A DNA stretch of 64,000 bases from Erythroxylum novogranatense (GCA_029891385.1 CM057233.1:50546063-50610062), one strand, 5' to 3'. Shown: positions 24,098-35,490, numbered from the stretch's first letter. Numbers and translations are program-made. Notes: generated by a model not told the origin, from the sequence alone.

Positions 24098-25310
24098 AAA
24101 AGAAATTTCGTCCTCGAAATTTTTACCTGAGTCATCGAAGAGATACGGATACTTCTCCTTCATAGCTTCCAAGGGCTCCCAGGTAGCCTCCTCTACCGAA
24201 TGGTTTCTCCACAGGACTTTGACTAGCTGAACCGTCTTATTCCTGAGAACTTTTCCCTTGGTATCCAAAATCTCCACTGATTGCTCCTCATAACTCAGAT
24301 TATCCCTCAGCTGAACCTCGCTGGTCTGAATGATATGAGAAGGATCCGATCTATACCTCCTCAACATGGACACATGGAAAACATCATGAATCTGAGAAAA
24401 TTCCGAAGGTAATGTCAATCTGTAGGCGAGTGGTCCAATCCTCTCAAGGATCTTATAAGGACCCACATACCTCGAACTCAACTTACCCTTCTTGCCGAAC
24501 CTCATCACTCCTTTCCAAGGAGACGTCTTAAGAAACACTTTCTCACCGACTTCAAACTCCATCTCCTTTCAGTGAGCATCAACATAACTCTTCATCCTAT
24601 CCTGTGCTGCCTTAAGCCGCTGCTTAACCAGATTGACTTTCTCAACTGTCATCTGAATCAATTCTGGTCCTACCAGTCTCTGCTCTCCTTCTTCATCCCA
24701 ACAAATCGGAGTCCTACACCTCCTTCCATACAATGCCTCATATGGAGCCATCTGGATGCTCGAATGGTACGAATTATTATAAGCAAATTCGACCAATGGT
24801 AAATGCTCATCCCAAGCTCCCTTGAAATCCATTACATATGCCCTGAGCATTCCCTCAAGTGTCCGAATGGTTCTCTCGGATTGATCATCCGTCTAAGGGT
24901 GAAAAATCGTACTAAAATTCAGCGTCGTACCCAAAGCGTCCTGCAAGCTTCCCCAAAACCTAGAAGTAAACCGAGGATCCCTGTCAGAAACAATCGAATC
25001 CAGAATCCTATGCAATCTCACTACCTCATCAATGTACTTCTTTGCTAGCACATGCAAAGAATCATCATTGATTGCGGAAAATGGGTTGACTTCACAACCG
25101 ATCCTGATAACCCATATGGCATCATGCTTCCTACTGGTCTTAGGCAAACCTATCAGAAAATCCATGGTTACTCTTTGCCACTTCCACTCAGGAATGGACA
25201 ATGGCCTTAACTTGCCTGAAGGTGCCTGGTGTTCAGCCTTGACTTGCTGACACACGAGACACTTACTGACATACTTTGCTACATCCCTCTTCATGCCCTT
25301 CCACCAGAAA
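24098..25310 (-). pseudogene. G1 gypsy integrase C-terminal part with chromodomain
   Basis: From right to left: FWWKGMKRDVAKYVSKCLVC (the last Cys pair of the HHCC zinc finger), VTMDFLIGLP (first catalytic Asp), IVSDRDPRFTSRFW (second Asp), then EFAYNNSYHSSIQMAPYEAL. The tail is GPYKILERIGPLAYRLTLP, VFHVSMLRRY, and a chromodomain-type segment LVKVLWRNHSVEEATWEP followed by YPYLFDDSGKNFEDE. The chromodomain places it in the chromoviruses, probably Tekay/Del. Frames are nearly clean, with only two breaks (near 24893 and 24565). The N-terminal part of the integrase continues at 56601-56361, beyond the inserted Sirevirus array. Confidence 0.9.
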
Positions 25311-25837
25311 TATGATCAAGATACACAAGAAGGGGGGGGGTTGAATTGTGATAAACTTTTCTTTAATCCCCTTTTAAAAAATTACTTGTTCTTTCGAAAA
25401 CTTATCGTAAATCAATTCGTAACTAGTTTGAACAACTTTGTTAATCTTGAAAACTACGATATAAGTAATATGAGAGTAGAAAGAAAAACACGCAATTTAT
25501 CTGTTTCACCCCAAACCGTGGGCTACGTCCGATCCTCGATATCCTTCGAGATTTCACTATCTCTCAATTGTTTACAAGTATTCTTTCGATTGAGCCTCTC
25601 GAGTGTCTCTTTACAAAGTATTATTTTACTCTTAGCCTCTTGGGCTATCTTGTAACACTTTCTAATTGAAAGAATAGTAAAGAGCTTGTTACAATAGAAA
25701 TGCTCTTAACACTGTTCACTCGAAATATCGTTCACAATTTTTCTCTCAGATAATCTGAAAATCAAAAGTTGAATACTCAGAGTTTCATGAAGTTTCATAA
25801 AGTTGCATAAAGTTGTTTCTTCTTCAATCTCGACTCT

Positions 25838-25845
25838 TATTTATA
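25838..25845 (-). promoter_or_regulatory. TATA box in Sirevirus LTR A
   Basis: Minus strand CTATAAATAAGAG is conserved at the same relative place in all three LTRs. It lies downstream of the minisatellite, as expected for the U3 core promoter. Position and motif are seen; promoter activity is inferred. Confidence 0.6.
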
Positions 25846-25939
25846 GTTGGGTTCTTCAACTGTTTCTTGAATATCTGCTTCTTGAATCTTGAAAGAAACG
25901 GTTATTCAGTTTGACTCCGTAACTAACTCAAACTGATGT

Positions 25940-26340
25940 TTCTTTCTTCCATCTGATTTGTTGTATCGGCTGCTTTTCTCTTGTAAAGCTTCCGCTTTTC
26001 TTATATCACTGCTTTTCTCTTGTAAAGCTTCGTCGATTTTCTTGTATCACCGCTTTTCTCTTGTAAAGCTTAAATCCGCTTTCCTTGTATCACCGCTTTT
26101 CTCTTGTAAAGCTTAAATCGCTTCCGTTTGTAAAGCTTAAATACGCTTTTCTTGTATCATTTGCTTTTCTCTTGTAAAGCTTAGCCGATTTTCTTGTATC
26201 TGTTGCTTTTCTCTTGTAAAGCTTCCGTCTGATTTTTTATATCGGCTGCTTTTCTCTTGTAAAGGTTCCGTCTGCTTTCCGTTTGTAAAGGTTCCGTCTG
26301 CTTTTCTCTTTGTAACGCTTTCATCTGCTTTTCTTCAACT
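25940..26340. repeat. 44 bp minisatellite in LTR A, degraded
   Basis: Repeats around GCTTTTCTCTTGTAAAGCTT follow the pattern of LTR C, but CTG-containing parts are altered (for example CGTCGATT where LTR C has CGTCTGATT). Confidence 0.8.
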
Positions 26341-26471
26341 GTTTCTTACTTCGGCTGATTTTTCTCCTTTAGCTGTTTTTTACTTCTCATGCGTCCATCT
26401 ACTTTTCATTTGTATATTTCTCTTTGTTTGTCATCAAAATTATTTAATCGTGAAGTCGATTTGACTTAACA

Positions 26472-26665
26472 TTCTCCCCTTTTGATGATAACAAATATTA
26501 TGAAATAGAAATATGAAAGGTATCAAATTACTGAAAAGTATCACATATACGTAAGTATTAATAGATCAAAATAACTTCATATTCGCTTTCAAAATTTCTT
26601 CTATCTTTTCCTTTCAGCTGATTCTCCCTTCTCATTCTTTCTTTTCCCCGTATTTGTTAGTAATC
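26472..26665 (-). promoter_or_regulatory. Duplicated polypurine tracts, Sirevirus unit 1
   Basis: Minus strand TCATCAAAAGGGGAGAA abuts LTR A (26472-26490). A second tract, AATACGGGGAAAAG, lies near 26641-26655. Multiple purine tracts before the 3' LTR are characteristic of Sireviruses. In unit 2 the same two tracts read AAAGGGGGAGAA and ATAGGGGGAGAAG. Confidence 0.75.
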
Positions 26666-26672
26666 AAAAAAA

Positions 26673-29098
26673 TTATTGCCCAGACTGCTTCACCAACTTT
26701 TTCAGCATCTTCTTAATCTTCTTCATATCCTTATCAAGTTTCTGAACTTGTTTCTTTAAAGTCAATGATTCAACTGCAGTCGAGGATTCTGTCTCAACAA
26801 CTTGTGTGTCAACAACAACAACTGTTGTTGTATAAGCTTCCATGTTTGAGACATGTGGTTCAATAATTTGGAGGAGAGGCAAAGGAACATATACAGCTTG
26901 ATCAGGAATATCAAGATCATAGAAATCAAGTATACGTTGCAATGTGCTTCCAAGCCAAAGCATAGCTTCTGCAATTGAGTTGATCTCCCACAGAGGCCGA
27001 TTTTGCAAAATGTTCTGTAAAATACTATAAGAACATTTTAAGTTCCCAATCAGAAAAGAACGATACTGACCCTTTCTGATAGTGCCTCCCTGTGGATCAT
27101 CTGCTGTAGCCTTAGTTTGGCTTGTTCTTGGATCTTGATAAATGTAGATAGAACTTCCACTTTTTTTCTCTTCACATGCTTCATCAATCAATTGCACTAC
27201 TTCTGCAATCTGATCAGAAGTCATGTCATCCAAAACTGGTTCTGGTTGAACTTTCAGCTTCAGTTTCTCTTCACACTTGCGTTCAACAAAATTTGGTGGT
27301 TGTAAATCAGGTACCACCTTGATTACTGTACTGTCCAGTATTGGATAAGAAGTAAGACGCTCTCCAAATGGCTTTGGTGGATATGGTTCTCTTCCAACTC
27401 TCTTCAGTTGATCATAGAAATTTTTATAACCCCTATCCAACAGATGTAGAATGTTGTTATCAAATTTAACTGATTTGAAGAAGGCTTTCACAAATCTCTT
27501 TGGTTTGTCTCGGATGATGACAGATTTGGTCTTCTTCTCCTCTGTGACAACCAATCTGTGTTCCCAACTTTCTCTTTGAAAAGTTAAATATTTGGATGGA
27601 ACATTAGTCATCACACTCAAGACTTTTTGACTAACCTTTTGTCCCATAACATGTGTAGCAATCTGTTTGCGAACAAGTGGAGACTGAAAAGTAGTAGAAA
27701 CTACTTCTTCAAACATTGGATTATTAAGGACATTGTGAGTATCCTTAAGATTACCGATGCTGACTTCCACAAGAATTTCAAAGAATATCAACCGTATCAA
27801 TGACAGAGACTTTTATGTAGTATCAACAACAGCCTTTTCTTGCTGTATCTTCTTAGACTTTGTTTACGTTGTTGGACTTCCTTCTTTGTCGCACTCATTT
27901 TCTTTCCCTTGGTGACTTTTTAGGTTACGTTTTTTCTTTTCGTGTTCTTCTATCCTTTTCCTCCACTTCTTTGAGACCGAAGTTTCAATCTTTTCAAGGA
28001 TTGATGTCAACGACTTTGTAGTTTTGATCTTTGCGATTCTCGTAATGCTTTGATTGACTTGATTCTCTGGATTGGTGGCTTCTTTCTGCTGCAGCATTCA
28101 CTCTGGGTGACCTTCTTGCTTGCTTTGGAATGTCACTCAATAGTGGTTCCCTTTACGCTTAAGTCACCGATTCAAAAATCGAACACTTCTCGACTTTGAT
28201 TCCCGAGAATGTGATCTTGTTTCCTTCATAGAAGATTTCTTGATATCGCTCCCCTCAATTGTTGCTTTTCTTGCCAAATCTGCTCCTTTTACATCTAAAA
28301 TCTCGGACCCATTTTAGCAATAGATGTTGAATCTATATAGCTTTTAATGTATATCTTCCGTCTGATTCCCTTTCAATCGATGCATTCTCTGAACACTCTT
28401 GTCAACATCATCCCATAAGGACAAGTGCTTGTATCCTTTATTGATTTTACCATGTACTGATAAATCAAAAATGGTAAATCTATTGGGTGATGATTCAGAA
28501 GATGAAGAATACATTGTTCATCCAGGGTAGTGACCTGATGTCGTGAACCTATTCTTGGTAGAACACAGTCACTTAGAACCGCGAACAATACCCTTGCCTT
28601 TGGTACCAGCCAAGAGGCTCTCCTTTCAGTTGGGTTATTTTGTCCATAAAGTTGACGACTAACTTCATCTTCGTTCATCTTAAGCTTAGTCATCCATTTC
28701 GCCATATTAGTGGGTTGAACTCCATCCATCGGACATTCAGTGACTTTCTCCAGTAACTCCTTCGTTACTATAACAGAGTGTGTGTCTACATACGACACGA
28801 TTGTATCGTCTACTGATTTAGTATTCTTCCAGAACTCATAAACTTCTTGTAGATAGACTTCATCTCGTATTTGAAAGAAGTTTCTCCATCCTGCCGCCAT
28901 TATCTCCGGCTCTATATCCATCTGTTCTTTTCTTAGTTCTTCGAAGTTTACCAATCTTCCCCAACCCGATCCTGGATCAACTCGCAAAATAGGCTTGACA
29001 TTCATCTTGCTGATTCTGATTGAGTAGGAACTTGCTTGAAGAAATTTCAGAGAGATTTTAAGAGAACTAGCAATTTCTGAATTCGGTAGAAATCCCAA
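26673..29098 (-). CDS. Extra 3' reading frame of Sirevirus unit 1 (plant transposon protein-like), two frame breaks
   Basis: Between RNase H and the 3' LTR lie three collinear open segments: 29098-28373 (241 codons), 28097-27864 (77) and 27800-26673 (375). Together they span about 800 codons. The first contains GWRNFFQIRDEVYLQEVYEF, DGVQPTNMAKWM and LDEQCILHLLNHHPIDLPFL, a layout like the 'putative plant transposon protein' domain found in extra frames of plant LTR elements. The middle is Lys/Arg/Glu-rich (KKWRKRIEEHEKKKR, possibly nuclear targeting). The end (LTLKKQVQKLDKDMKKIKKM) looks like a coiled coil. I see no signal peptide or clear membrane segment, so an envelope role is not supported. 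ATG at 29098 or about 29004 could start it. Function unknown. Confidence 0.65.
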
Positions 29099-29223
29099 AA
29101 GTCAGTTTTTAGGGATATTATAGCGAATTCTAGAACGATTGTACTTCTCGATGATCTGACAGCTTTTTCCCTCTAAAACTTTTTCTTGTGAAAGAAGTTT
29201 TATATCTGAAACCGTCTAACGCC

Positions 29224-29385
29224 GTTAACTCCACCGTTCCACTGTCTTTTCTTTTTGAAAAATCAGATGATCAAACTGTTAACTCCACCGTCTATCTGTC
29301 TTGTCTTTTTGAAAAACCAGATGAATGGTCCGTTAACTCCTCCGTCTGTCTGTTTTGTCTTTATGAAAAACCAGATGAATGGTCC
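29224..29385 (-). repeat. Three 54 bp tandem repeats between pol and the extra frame, unit 1
   Basis: Units of exactly 54 bp start with GTTAAC at 29224, 29278 and 29332. They share CTTTTTGAAAAACCAGATGA. The pol stop codon (TAA at 29361-29363) lies in the unit nearest to pol. Unit 2 of the array has the same repeat at 50275-50437. Confidence 0.88.
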
Positions 29386-29999
29386 GTTAACATCACCATA
29401 TTGAGGTTGCGTCTGATTTCTTTAAACCGATCTTCACTTAGTGGTTTTGTGAAGATATCCGCCCACTGATATTTTGTTTCTACGAATTGTAGAGCGACTT
29501 TCTTCCGAGCGTAATCTCTCGAGAAATGATGTCGACTTCTATGTGCTTCACCCTTGAATGTTGAATTGGATTCTTTGACAAGCTGATGGCGCTGAGTGTT
29601 GTCGCAGCATATTGGAATCTCTTCTTCTTGTATTGAGTAGTCCTCCAATTGATACTTGATCCACAATACTTGTGAACAACAACTTGCGGTAGACATATAT
29701 TTAGCTTCGGCAGTTGATAATGCAATCGAGCTTTGTCTCTTGCTTGACCATGACACCAGGTTTGGTCCAAGAAAGTGACAGCCACCACTCGTGCTCTTCC
29801 TTTCGATCCTATCACCGGCATAGTCCGCATCGCAATATCCATTCATCCTGAAATTTTTACCTTTCTCATACATTAAGCAAAGATCAGTAGTACCTGCGAG
29901 ATATCTCAAAATTTGTTTCTGACAAAGAATATAATGAGATTCTCTAGGATCGACTGAAACCTTGCACACAAGTATACACCTAATAGAATGTCAGTCTAC
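29361..29999 (-). pseudogene. Sirevirus unit 1 RNase H
   Basis: The copia RNase H signature is clear: GYCDADYAGDRIERKSTSGG, LVSWSSKRQSSIALSTAEAK, YMSTASCCSQVLWIKYQLED, then WADIFTKPLSEDRFKEIRR near the end. The conserved Asp and Glu residues of the core (DADYAG, STAEAKY, CDNT) are visible. One frame break lies in the CDNT region, where unit 2 reads CDNTSAISLSKNPIQHSRVK without a break. Pol ends in the 54 bp repeat block. Confidence 0.9.
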
Positions 30000-30935
30000 T
30001 TGCTGTAAAAGATAAAGCAAAGAACCAATCATCCTCTAAATAGGGTTTGATCCACCTTCTTACCACTTTCGTCTTTTGACAACAAGTTTGAAGGATGCAT
30101 CGGGGTAGACATATGTTTAACACTGCACATATCAAACTTAGACAACAATTCTTTAAGATATTTTTGTTGATGGATAAAAATCTTATCCTTAGTTTGCTTT
30201 ATTTGCAATCCAAGAAAGAATTTTAACTCACCCATCATGCTCATCTCAAATTCATTTTTCATTAGATTTTCAAAACTCATGCATAACCTTTTTGAAGTTG
30301 CACCAAAATAATATCATCAACATAAATTTGCACAATAATGAAATCATTACTCAAGTTCTTTCTAAAAAGAGTTTTGTCTACTTTACCTCTAGTAAATCCA
30401 TTTTCTATAAGAAATGAACTCAGACGATCATACCAAGCTCTAGGGGCTGTTTAGGTCCATATAAGGCTTTATAAAGTCATAGACATGATCTGGATACTTT
30501 ATGTCCTCAAATTCGGAGGTTGCTTAACATAGACTTCTTCATCTATAAAACCATTCAGAAATGCACTTTTTACATCCATCTAAAAAGCTTTATGTCATGG
30601 CAAACCGCATATGCAAGCAGATCCTTATTGCTTCAAGTCTTCTCTTGGAGCATATGTCTCATTGTAGTCTATTCCTTCTGCGATTATAGCCTTGTGCTAC
30701 TAATCTTGCCTTGTTGCTACTTACTTTTCCTGATTAGTCTAGTTTATTCTTGAATACCCATCTAGTACCAATAATGGATTTCTTTTCGTGTTTAGGAACT
30801 AAGGATCAGACTTTATTTCTGAAATTGATTCAACTCCTCTTGCATAGCTAGTATCCATGCTTCATCTTTTAGAGCTTCATCAATCTTCTTAGGTTCTACT
30901 TCAGATATAAATGCCACGTTGGCTTCTCTTCTGAA
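30000..30935 (-). pseudogene. Sirevirus unit 1 reverse transcriptase, broken
   Basis: The RT entry motif EPKKIDEALKDEAWILAMQE is at about 30900-30840. Later blocks are QIYVDDIILV around 30303-30330 (YVDD active site) and MMGELKFFLGLQIKQTKDKI (30280-30029 frame). The region between is split by several short indels. It would copy the element RNA into DNA inside the capsid. Confidence 0.87.
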
Positions 30936-32266
30936 CTTGGACCTTGTTCGAACACCTTCTGAGGTTTCTCCAATAATTGACTCTTTAGGATGAGAACTTT
31001 TGTATCTCCAATCTTTCTTTAACTCCAAATTCTTCGAAATGTCTTTCTTTTCGTCATATAATGTTTCTAATGAAGATACTTCTTTGTACTCCGTCAAAGG
31101 CACTGTAACAGCATCATTATCTGATTCCTCTTCCTTATCGGGTTGAGAGCTATCATCGAACTTGACATGAATAGTTTCTTCAACAGTCTTTGAGGTAAGG
31201 TTGTAGACTCTAAATGCCTTTGAGGTGAGAGAATAACCTAGAAATATTTCTGAAAGTGTCTTTGCATCAAACTTGTCCAGAACTTCCTTTGTGTTCAGAA
31301 TAGTGCACTTGCAACCGAAAGGATGGAAATAAGAAATGTTTGGTCTCCTTCCATTCCACAACTCATAGGGAGTTTTCTTGATATTGGTCGCAAAGAACAC
31401 TCTATTACGAATATAGCATCTTTGTATTGACTTTTTGCCCAAAATATTTAGGAAGATTCATCTCGCCTGACATTGTTCTTGCCATCTCTTGAATCGTCCT
31501 ATTCTTTCTTTCAACAACTCCATTCTGCTGCGGAGTCCTTGGGGCATAGAAGTTATGGAAAATTCCATTTTCTTCGCAGAATACTCTAAACTTCTCATTT
31601 TCAAATTCTCCACCATGATCACTCCTTATCTGGCTATAGACACTCCTTTTCATTTTGTAACCTCATGGAAAGGTTTCTAAAGCACTTGAAAGACTCATCT
31701 TTATGTGCGAGAAAAAGTATCCAACAAAACCTTGTAAAATCATCAATAATGACAAGTCCATACTTCTTTCCACCAAGACTTATTTTCCTTGTTGGACCAA
31801 ATAAATCCATATGTAACAACTCTAGTGGTCTAGATGAAGTTACTTAAATGTTTTGAAGAGAAAGAGGTTTTAACTTGTTTCCTTTCTCGACAACTTTCAC
31901 AAAAGAAATCTTTGTTAAAACAAATTTGTGGCAAACCTTTTACCAAATCATGTTTCAAAAGTTTTGAAATATGTTTAAAAGCGACATGACCTAGTTTTTT
32001 ATGCGGATCGGTCTTTCTTCTTGATAGATAAAAAACATGAAATATTTTGAGGCCGAAAATCGCCTAAATCAATTTTGTAAAGATTGTTTCGTCTTTCGGC
32101 GAAAAGAAAATAGAACCATCTTTGTTTCGACTTCACAAAAGTTTTGGTTGAATGTAACTTCAAAACCGTAATCACATAATTGACTAATACTTATCAAGTT
32201 ATGCTTTAGACCATCAACTAGCGATGCGTTGTTAATGCATGCATGAATTCTTACCAATCTTACCAA
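30936..32266 (-). pseudogene. Sirevirus unit 1 integrase, broken
   Basis: The pre-integrase block LVDGLKHNLISISQLCDYGF is in the 32266-32069 frame. The core shows MDLFGPTRKISLGGKKYGLV (first Asp), RSDHGGEFENEKFRVFCEEN (second Asp) and RTPQQNGVVERKNRTIQEMA (Glu), completing the DDE triad. It continues as HPFGCKCTILNT and EIFLGYSLTSKAFRVYN to the RT boundary. Frame breaks near 31640 and 31410 fall at or near CTG/CAG positions. Confidence 0.88.
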
Positions 32267-32339
32267 TCCGATTATTTTGCCACCTTGTTGTCTCCAAAAG
32301 TTACCGAACCTCCTTTCTTGTCTTGAAGATCTAGGAACA

Positions 32340-34048
32340 TAGACCTTTTTCCGTCATGTGACGCGAGCATCCTTGCTCAAATACCAATGGTTCTTCTTGG
32401 TTCTTCCAAAGAAGGATTTACAGGGAGATATTATCTTATTTTTAGGTACCCGATTCTTTTGGGTACTTTAGGATGGTGTAATGAATGATAATAAGGCGTA
32501 GAATGAAAACGTTGATGACCTTTTGAAAACCCGATTGATATCTTTCTTATCTTTTGAACAATTGATTTCACGTAATCTTTGGGACTTATTTTTAGTAAAC
32601 CCTAATCCGGTTTTATCACTCGGATATCCGCATTTTCCTAGCATTTCATTCATCTTTTTGTACTATCTCAAATTTAGCTAGATCAATCGAGAGATTATTG
32701 ATTCTCGCTTTCAAGCTGTTTAATCTCTTGGATCTATCTATAACTTTGTTGTTATTCAGTTCCTCAACTTGCTTTCTCATATTTATATTCTCACTCTCTA
32801 TCTCATGAGTATGTTTGAGGTTTTCTACATATTTCTTCTTCAACATCTTGTACTGTTTCAGAATAGCATGAGAATCCTCTAACAATTCTGAGTATGCATC
32901 TTGTATATTATCATGGCTAGAAGTTACCTCTTCATCACTTTCTTCTTCAGCTACCAGACATATGTTAGCATGTTCTGACGCTTCTGAGCTTGTATCTGAT
33001 TCTGATGAATCCAGATCCTCCCACGTTGCCATCATGCTTTTCTTGTTATCCCTACTCTTTTTGGGTTGTCTTTTCAACATTGGACACTCGGACTTGTAAT
33101 GTCCCGGCTTATTGCATTCATAACATGTAATAGATGCTTTCTCGATTTTTCCATCGTCTTTGCCGCTGTTCCTTCTGAATGTTGAATTTCCTTTGGACTT
33201 CTTTTTCCATATTCTTCTTATCTTTCTTGAAATGAAAGATAGCTCGTCGCCTTCATCACTTGATTGATTCGACTTCTTGGAATCATCATCCTTTGATTCT
33301 TCAATCTTTAATGCCTTTGATGTATTCCTCTTTGTCTTTTCTTACGCATCTTGTGATTCATTTGACTGCTTTGGCGCTATGGACTTCTCTTTCTTGGGCT
33401 TATCTTACGCATCAAGCTCTACTTGTATCTTCAACGATCCAAGCAATTCATCAAGCTTCATGACGCTTAAGTCTTTGGCTTCTTGTCTGTGATTACTTTG
33501 GGTCTCCATCTTTTGGCGGACTCCTCAAAATCTTTCGAACATGGTCTTGGTGTTATGCGTTCTTCCAAGAGCTTTTAGCCCATTAACAATTGTTTGAAAT
33601 CTTCCAAACATTTGATCAATGGTCTCTTCTTCTTTCATTTTGAACAACTCGCATCTTGATGCACCGAATGCTTATCTTGGACTCCTTGACTTGATTTGTT
33701 CCTTCATGTGCAATTGATAATGTATCCCACATTTCTTTGGCGAGTGTCGCATCCATGAACTTTGTCATACTCGCTCGCTTTCGATGCACACTCAAAAAAT
33801 TTCGCGCTTGGAGTTTAGTTGAAATCTTGCTTTACGCTTCGGCTATCCATCTTTCTCGTGGAATTGGATTTTATCATCATCTTCAGTGTGTATGGTCCAT
33901 TCTCGATGATGTCCCAAAGGTCAATGTGAGTATATTCGATAAACAATCTCATCCGGTCCTTCCAATAGTGGTAGTCTTCACCATTGAATCTTTGGAGGTC
34001 TAGTGATCAAGCTCCTTGACAATATCGTGTGTGATTCCACCATTTTCT
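32340..34048 (-). pseudogene. Sirevirus unit 1 gag and protease, broken
   Basis: The start ATG is near 34045 (MVES in unit 2). Gag pieces include a CCHC zinc knuckle, CYECNKPGHYKSEC, at about 33088-33130. It is followed by the Ser/Asp/Glu-rich, partly coiled segment 33080-32646. The protease site lies at about 32345-32395. It reads tryptophan-tyrosine-leucine then an altered D-S-G core before GCSRHMT-like residues. Sequence around the active site differs between the two units and fits neither a clean D-S-G nor D-T-G, again at a CAG-type position. Confidence 0.8.
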
Positions 34049-34085
34049 TTAATTCACACTTTTTAGAGTGATTCTTGAACACCGT

Positions 34086-34097
34086 GGCTCGATACCA
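34086..34097 (-). promoter_or_regulatory. Sirevirus unit 1 primer binding site, one base short
   Basis: Minus strand TGGTATCGAGCC sits two bases from LTR B. The other unit has TGGTATCAGAGCC at the same place (55131-55143). The copy here has lost the A of CAG. Confidence 0.88.
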
Positions 34098-34099
34098 AT

Positions 34100-35289
34100 T
34101 GAAGTGAATCACACGTTAATATATTGAACAATAATATTATCAAGATACACAAGAAGGGGGGGTTGAATTGTGATAAACTTTTCGTTAATCCCCTTTTAAA
34201 AAATTACTTGTTCTTTCGAAAACTTATCGTAAATCAATTCGTAACTAGTTTGAACAACTTTGTTAATCTTGAAAACTACGATATAAGTAATATGAGATTA
34301 GAAAGAAAAAACACGCAATTTATCTGGTTCACCCCAAACCGTAATACGTCCGATCCTCGAGATATCCTTCGAGATTTCACTATCTCGAATTGTTTACAAG
34401 TATTCTTTCGACTAAGCCTCTCCAGGTCTCTTTACAGCAAGTATTATTTTACTCTTAGCCTCTTCAGGCTATCTGTAACACTTTCTAATTGAAAGAATAG
34501 TAAAGAGCTTATTACAATAGAAATGCTCTTAACACTGTTCACTCGAAATATCGTTCACAATTTTTCTCTCAGATAATCTAAAAATCAAAAGTTGAATACT
34601 CAGAGTTTCATGAAGTTTCATAAAGTTGCATAAAGTTGTTTCTTCTTCAATCTCGACTCTTATTTATAGTTGGGTTCTTCAACTGTTTCTTGAATATCTG
34701 CTTCTTGAATCTTGAAAGAAACGGTTATTCAGTTTGACTCAGAACTAACTCAATGATGTTTCTTTCTTCCGTCGATTTGTTGTATCGGCCTTTTCTCTTG
34801 TAAAGCTTCCGCCTTTTCTTATATCATTTGCTTTTCTCTTGTAAAGCTTCCGTCGATTTTCTTGTATCATTGCTTTTCTCTTGTAAAGCTTAATACGCTT
34901 TCCTTGTATCAGCTGCTTTTCTCTTGTAAAGCTTCCGTCTGCTTTCCGTTTGTAAAGCTTCCGTCTGCTTTTTCTTGTATCAGCTGCTTTTCTCTTGTAA
35001 AGCTTCCGTCTGATTTTCTTGTATCTGTTGCTTTTCTCTTGTAAAGCTTAGTCGATTTTTATATCGTTGCTTTTCTCTTGTAAAGCTTCCGCCCGCTTCC
35101 GTTTGTAAAGGTTCCGCTCGCTTTTCTCTTTATAACGCTTTAAATCGCTTTTCTTCATTGTGCTTACTTGCCGATTTTTCTCCTTTAGCTGTTTTTTACT
35201 TCTCATGCATCCATCTACTTTTCATTTGTATATTTCTCTTTGTTTGTCATCAAAATTATTTAATACGTAAAGTCTGATTTGACTTAACA
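34100..35289 (-). repeat. Sirevirus LTR B (shared middle LTR)
   Basis: 1,190 bp. It begins (minus) TGTTAAGTCAA at 35289 and ends CACTTCA at 34100. It serves as the 5' LTR of unit 1 and the 3' LTR of unit 2. TATAAATA is at 34661-34668 and the 44 bp minisatellite at about 34790-35160, with the same CTG losses as LTR A. Confidence 0.93.
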
Positions 35290-35490
35290 TTCTCCCCCTT
35301 TTTGATGATAACAAATATTATGAAATAGAGAAATATGAAAGGTATCAAATTACGAAAAGTATCACATATACAGAAGTATTAATAGATCAAAAATAACTTC
35401 TGCCTTCTGCTTTCAAAATTTCTTCTATCTTTTCCTTTCAGCTGATTCTCCCTTCTCATTCTTTCTTCTCCCCCTATTTGTTAGTAATCA
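35290..35490 (-). promoter_or_regulatory. Duplicated polypurine tracts, Sirevirus unit 2
   Basis: AAAGGGGGAGAA preceded by TTATCATCAA abuts LTR B (35290-35310). A second tract, ATAGGGGGAGAAG, is at about 35466-35476. This is the clearer of the two copies of this Sirevirus signature. Confidence 0.82.

Larger units (their letters stand above)
25311..26471 (-). repeat. Sirevirus LTR A (outer 3' LTR, terminal ~35 bp missing)
   Basis: It starts (minus) TGTTAAGTCAA at 26471. It ends abruptly at ATCTTGATCATA against integrase sequence, lacking the ~35 bp that LTRs B and C carry up to TGAAGTGAATCAC. No target duplication is present. A TATA-like TATAAATA is at 25838-25845 and a degenerate 44 bp minisatellite at about 25940-26340. 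Confidence 0.85.

Noticed and set aside
25311..25330. TGATCA as the true end of Sirevirus LTR A
   Set aside because: LTRs B and C extend ~35 bp further to TGAAGTG next to the PBS, and no target duplication fits the shorter end. LTR A is truncated.
26673..29098. Extra Sirevirus frame as an envelope gene
   Set aside because: I see no signal peptide, membrane anchor or fusion-like segment. The N-terminal part instead resembles the plant transposon protein domain.
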